DNA of 64,000 nt from Alteromonas macleodii (GTDB lineage Bacteria > Pseudomonadota > Gammaproteobacteria > Enterobacterales > Alteromonadaceae), in assembly GCF_903772925.1 (NCBI RefSeq), contig NZ_LR812090.1, positions 344,593 to 408,592 on the forward strand. The letters are read 5' to 3'. A model generated the notes under the pieces. It had not been told where the DNA came from and did not search any database. It worked only from the letters and a program-made list of their open reading frames with translations. Positions 61,517 through 64,000 of the stretch are shown piece by piece. A program made the position numbers and the translations under genes. Positions within the stretch are counted from its first letter, which is position 1. Each line of letters opens with the position of its first letter.

Positions 61517-63802
61517 ATGAGTGACGAGATCATCATTAATCGCGATGGGGTAGAGCAACTTCCTCTTCGACGTTTCACCGAAGACGCTTATCTAAACTAT
61601 TCCATGTACGTCATCATGGACCGTGCTCTTCCGCATATTTCCGATGGTTTAAAGCCGGTACAGCGACGTATTATTTACGCGATGTCCGATTTAGGCTTAA
61701 GCGCGAATGCAAAATATAAAAAGTCTGCCAGAACCGTAGGTGATGTACTTGGTAAATTTCACCCACATGGTGACTCTGCCTGCTACGAAGCCATGGTGCT
61801 TATGGCGCAGCCTTTCTCATATCGATATCCCTTGGTTGACGGTCAGGGGAACTGGGGCGCACCGGATGATCCTAAATCGTTTGCAGCCATGCGTTATACC
61901 GAAGCTAAGCTTTCTCGATTCTCGGAAGTGCTTTTAAATGAGCTTGGTCAAGGCACGGTAGACTGGGTGCCCAACTTCGACGGTACGTTAGAAGAGCCAA
62001 GTGTACTACCTGCCCGTTTACCGCATATACTGCTTAACGGTGTGACAGGTATTGCAGTGGGTATGGCCACTGATATACCCCCTCACAATGTAAGAGAGTT
62101 GGCTAACGCTTGCGCTATGTTGCTGGACAACAGTAAGGCTGAGCTTAGCGATGTCCTAGAACATGTGAATGGGCCTGATTACCCGACTGAAGCCGAAATT
62201 ATTACGCCAAAAGCCGATATTAAAAAGCTTTACGAGACTGGGCGTGGCTCAATAAAAATGCGTGCTGTCTACGGCGAAGAGAATGGGGATGTGGTGATTA
62301 CGGCTCTACCTCATCAGGCGTCTGGCGCAAAGATTCTAGAGCAAATAGCTTCGCAAATGCAGGCGAAAAAGCTGCCAATGGTAAGTGACCTTCGCGATGA
62401 GTCTGATCACGAAAATCCTACTCGCTTAGTTATTACTCCTCGTTCAAATCGCATTGACGTTACCCAATTAATGCAGCATTTGTTTGCAACTACCGACCTT
62501 GAGAAAAATTACCGAGTTAACCTGAACATGATCGGCCTAGACGGTCGCCCTCAGGTTAAAGACTTGCGTACTATTTTATCTGAGTGGTTGCAGTATCGAA
62601 AAGATACAGTGACACGACGTTTGCAGTATCGCTTAGATAAAGTATTGGCGCGTCTACATATTTTAGAAGGTTTGTTAATTGCGTTTTTGAATATCGATGA
62701 AGTTATCGAAATTATTCGTACCTATGACAAGCCCAAGCCTGAGCTTATGTCGCGTTTTGGTTTAAGTGATAAACAGGCCGAAGCCATTTTAGAGCTGAAA
62801 CTTCGCCACTTAGCCAAATTAGAAGAAATGAAAATTAAGGGTGAGCAGGACGAGCTAGCTGCCGAGCGTGACAAGCTACAGCAACTGCTTGGCTCAGACC
62901 GTCGCCTTAAAACCCTCATTAAAAAAGAAATCCTTGCTGACGCTGAGAAATACGGTGACGATAGGCGCTCACCTATTGTCGAGCGTAGCGAAGCTAAAGC
63001 GCTGTCTGAAAAAGAGTTAGTGCCTGCGGAATCAGTCACAGTTGTACTTTCAGAAAAAGGCTGGGCACGTTGTGCAAAAGGTCACGATATTGATGCTGAA
63101 GGACTAAGTTATAAAGCGGGTGATGCTTATTTATCTAGCGCCGAAGGCAAAAGTAATCAACCTGCCGTATTTATGGATAGCTCAGGGCGAACATTCTCAT
63201 GCGACGCTCACGGTCTTCCTTCTGCACGAAGTCAAGGCGAACCTTTAACCGGGCGCTTTAGCATTGTTGGTGGGGAATCCTTCCAGCACGTGATTATGGC
63301 GCAAGACGAGAGTAAGTTCTTGGTGGGCTCTGATGCGGGCTATGGCTTCGTCGGCACGTTCAAAGATATGGTTAGCAAGAATAAAGCGGGTAAGGCTTAC
63401 TTGTCCTTACCTACAGCAGCGAAAGTTATGAAACCAATGCCTGTGACTAACCCCGACTCTGATTGGTGTTTAAGTATTTCTAACGAAGGGCGAATGCTTA
63501 TGTTCCCGCTTCGCGACTTGCCAAGTTTAGGCAAAGGAAAAGGAAATAAGCTAATCAATATTCCATCAGCAAAATCACAGTCCCGTGAAGAGTTTGTCAA
63601 AGTGCTGACCGTTGTGCCTGATGGCGCGGCCATTAAGGTTGGAGCAGGGAAGCGCAACATGACGTTAAGTGCTGAAGACCTTATCCATTATCAGGGGGAA
63701 AGGGGCCGTAGGGGGAATAAATTGCCTCGCGGTTTACAGCGGGTTGATAGCGTAGAAGTAGTGCTACCAAATAAAGACGAAGCACCTGAAGATTTGTCAT
63801 AA
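61517..63802 (+). CDS. parC: DNA topoisomerase IV subunit A
   Basis: A 761-aa type IIA topoisomerase subunit that, with ParE, unlinks daughter chromosomes. The catalytic tyrosine is Y127 in [11 protein letters not shown]. The quinolone-resistance region [14 protein letters not shown] carries the usual susceptible residues (S87 and E91, equivalent to S80 and E84 of E. coli). The C-terminal beta-pinwheel domain begins after about residue 500. ParC rather than GyrA is supported by its short C-terminal domain and the missing GyrA box. parE is not adjacent. Confidence 0.94.
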   Translation: MSDEIIINRDGVEQLPLRRFTEDAYLNYSMYVIMDRALPHISDGLKPVQRRIIYAMSDLGLSANAKYKKSARTVGDVLGKFHPHGDSACYEAMVLMAQPFSYRYPLVDGQGNWGAPDDPKSFAAMRYTEAKLSRFSEVLLNELGQGTVDWVPNFDGTLEEPSVLPARLPHILLNGVTGIAVGMATDIPPHNVRELANACAMLLDNSKAELSDVLEHVNGPDYPTEAEIITPKADIKKLYETGRGSIKMRAVYGEENGDVVITALPHQASGAKILEQIASQMQAKKLPMVSDLRDESDHENPTRLVITPRSNRIDVTQLMQHLFATTDLEKNYRVNLNMIGLDGRPQVKDLRTILSEWLQYRKDTVTRRLQYRLDKVLARLHILEGLLIAFLNIDEVIEIIRTYDKPKPELMSRFGLSDKQAEAILELKLRHLAKLEEMKIKGEQDELAAERDKLQQLLGSDRRLKTLIKKEILADAEKYGDDRRSPIVERSEAKALSEKELVPAESVTVVLSEKGWARCAKGHDIDAEGLSYKAGDAYLSSAEGKSNQPAVFMDSSGRTFSCDAHGLPSARSQGEPLTGRFSIVGGESFQHVIMAQDESKFLVGSDAGYGFVGTFKDMVSKNKAGKAYLSLPTAAKVMKPMPVTNPDSDWCLSISNEGRMLMFPLRDLPSLGKGKGNKLINIPSAKSQSREEFVKVLTVVPDGAAIKVGAGKRNMTLSAEDLIHYQGERGRRGNKLPRGLQRVDSVEVVLPNKDEAPEDLS

Positions 63803-63865
63803 AGTTTAAGTTGTTCTTATGCTTAGGTGAACTACACTCATTAAAGGAATGAATGAGGAATTTAC

Positions 63866-64000
63866 ATGTTAGGCATAGTTTTTACATCGTTAATCGATAT
63901 GCTTGAGGAGAAGGTTTCTCCCGAGTTCGCTGATGATGTCATCATGGAAGCTGGGTTAGAGAACGACGGAGCTTATACCGCAGTGGGTTATTACCCGTTT
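63866..64000 (+). CDS. H-NOX (haem NO/O2-binding) protein, start only
   Basis: The first 45 codons of a gene that runs off the window. MLGIVFTSLIDMLEEKVSPE and NDGAYTAVGYYPF match the opening of H-NOX domains (M-x-G-I-V-F..GAYT-x-VG-x-Y). GAGGAA lies 5-6 nt before the ATG. H-NOX proteins bind NO (or O2) through a haem and usually control a partner histidine kinase or diguanylate cyclase encoded next to them. The haem-ligating His (about residue 100) is beyond the window, so binding cannot be checked. It follows parC after 63 nt. Confidence 0.75.
   Translation, partial: MLGIVFTSLIDMLEEKVSPEFADDVIMEAGLENDGAYTAVGYYPF

Overview
The window looks like chromosomal DNA of a marine gammaproteobacterium of the Alteromonas type. 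This is inferred from the 23S/5S rRNA, the ribosomal proteins, the AcnA, WaaA, PBP1b and ParC sequences, and the low-to-mid GC content; no database search was possible. It is mostly core genome. I saw no insertion sequence, prophage, CRISPR array or tRNA. The window opens inside a 23S rRNA gene and closes 45 codons into a gene that looks like H-NOX.

Layout. 1-3.1 kb: end of an rRNA operon (23S, 5S, terminator). 3.2-11.2 kb: metabolic genes (ilvE, gpmA, a DUF985 cupin, acnA) and an unusual GAF-domain GspE/PilB-type ATPase. 11.3-16.6 kb: the complete S10 ribosomal protein operon, rpsJ to rpsQ, with a structured leader. It stops at a strong terminator, so the spc operon (rplN onward) that usually follows is not here. 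16.6-20.5 kb: LPS core genes (a GT4 and a GT9 glycosyltransferase, and waaA on the other strand) and a possible small RNA. 20.5-31.8 kb: a CPA1 antiporter, two exported proteins of unknown function, a chemotaxis receptor behind a near-consensus sigma-28 promoter, an M3 oligopeptidase lipoprotein, a YgjV-like protein, purU and thpR. 32-39.7 kb: hrpB, a DUF4198 protein, and a divergent pair of peptidoglycan genes (MltB-type transglycosylase and PBP1b).

39.7-45.3 kb: a small minus-strand unit encoding a 94-aa exported protein and a previously unlisted 36-aa membrane peptide, ending in a long hairpin terminator; then a YedI-family protein, an AraC regulator, a TonB/TolA-like membrane protein, and glnK-amtB with an NtrC-like site and a sigma-54-like promoter. 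45.4-52 kb: a gamma-glutamyltransferase-family protein, a DyP-type peroxidase whose distal haem residues look substituted, a membrane-anchored class III nucleotide cyclase with a TPR-like tail, and the tightly packed pair pyrB-hemL. 52-57.1 kb: a TetR regulator divergent from an RND efflux adaptor and pump, with a palindrome between them. 57.1-64 kb: a 40-aa CxxC membrane peptide overlapping a DUF2982 gene, a 7TM hybrid histidine kinase with a pseudo-receiver and a BarA-like Hpt domain, parC, and the start of the H-NOX-like gene.

No single multi-gene novel system stands out. The best leads are the 94-aa/36-aa/hairpin unit, the DyP paralogue with a rebuilt distal pocket, the overlapping CxxC peptide, the GAF-GspE ATPase, the candidate small RNA after waaA, and the S10 operon detached from spc.
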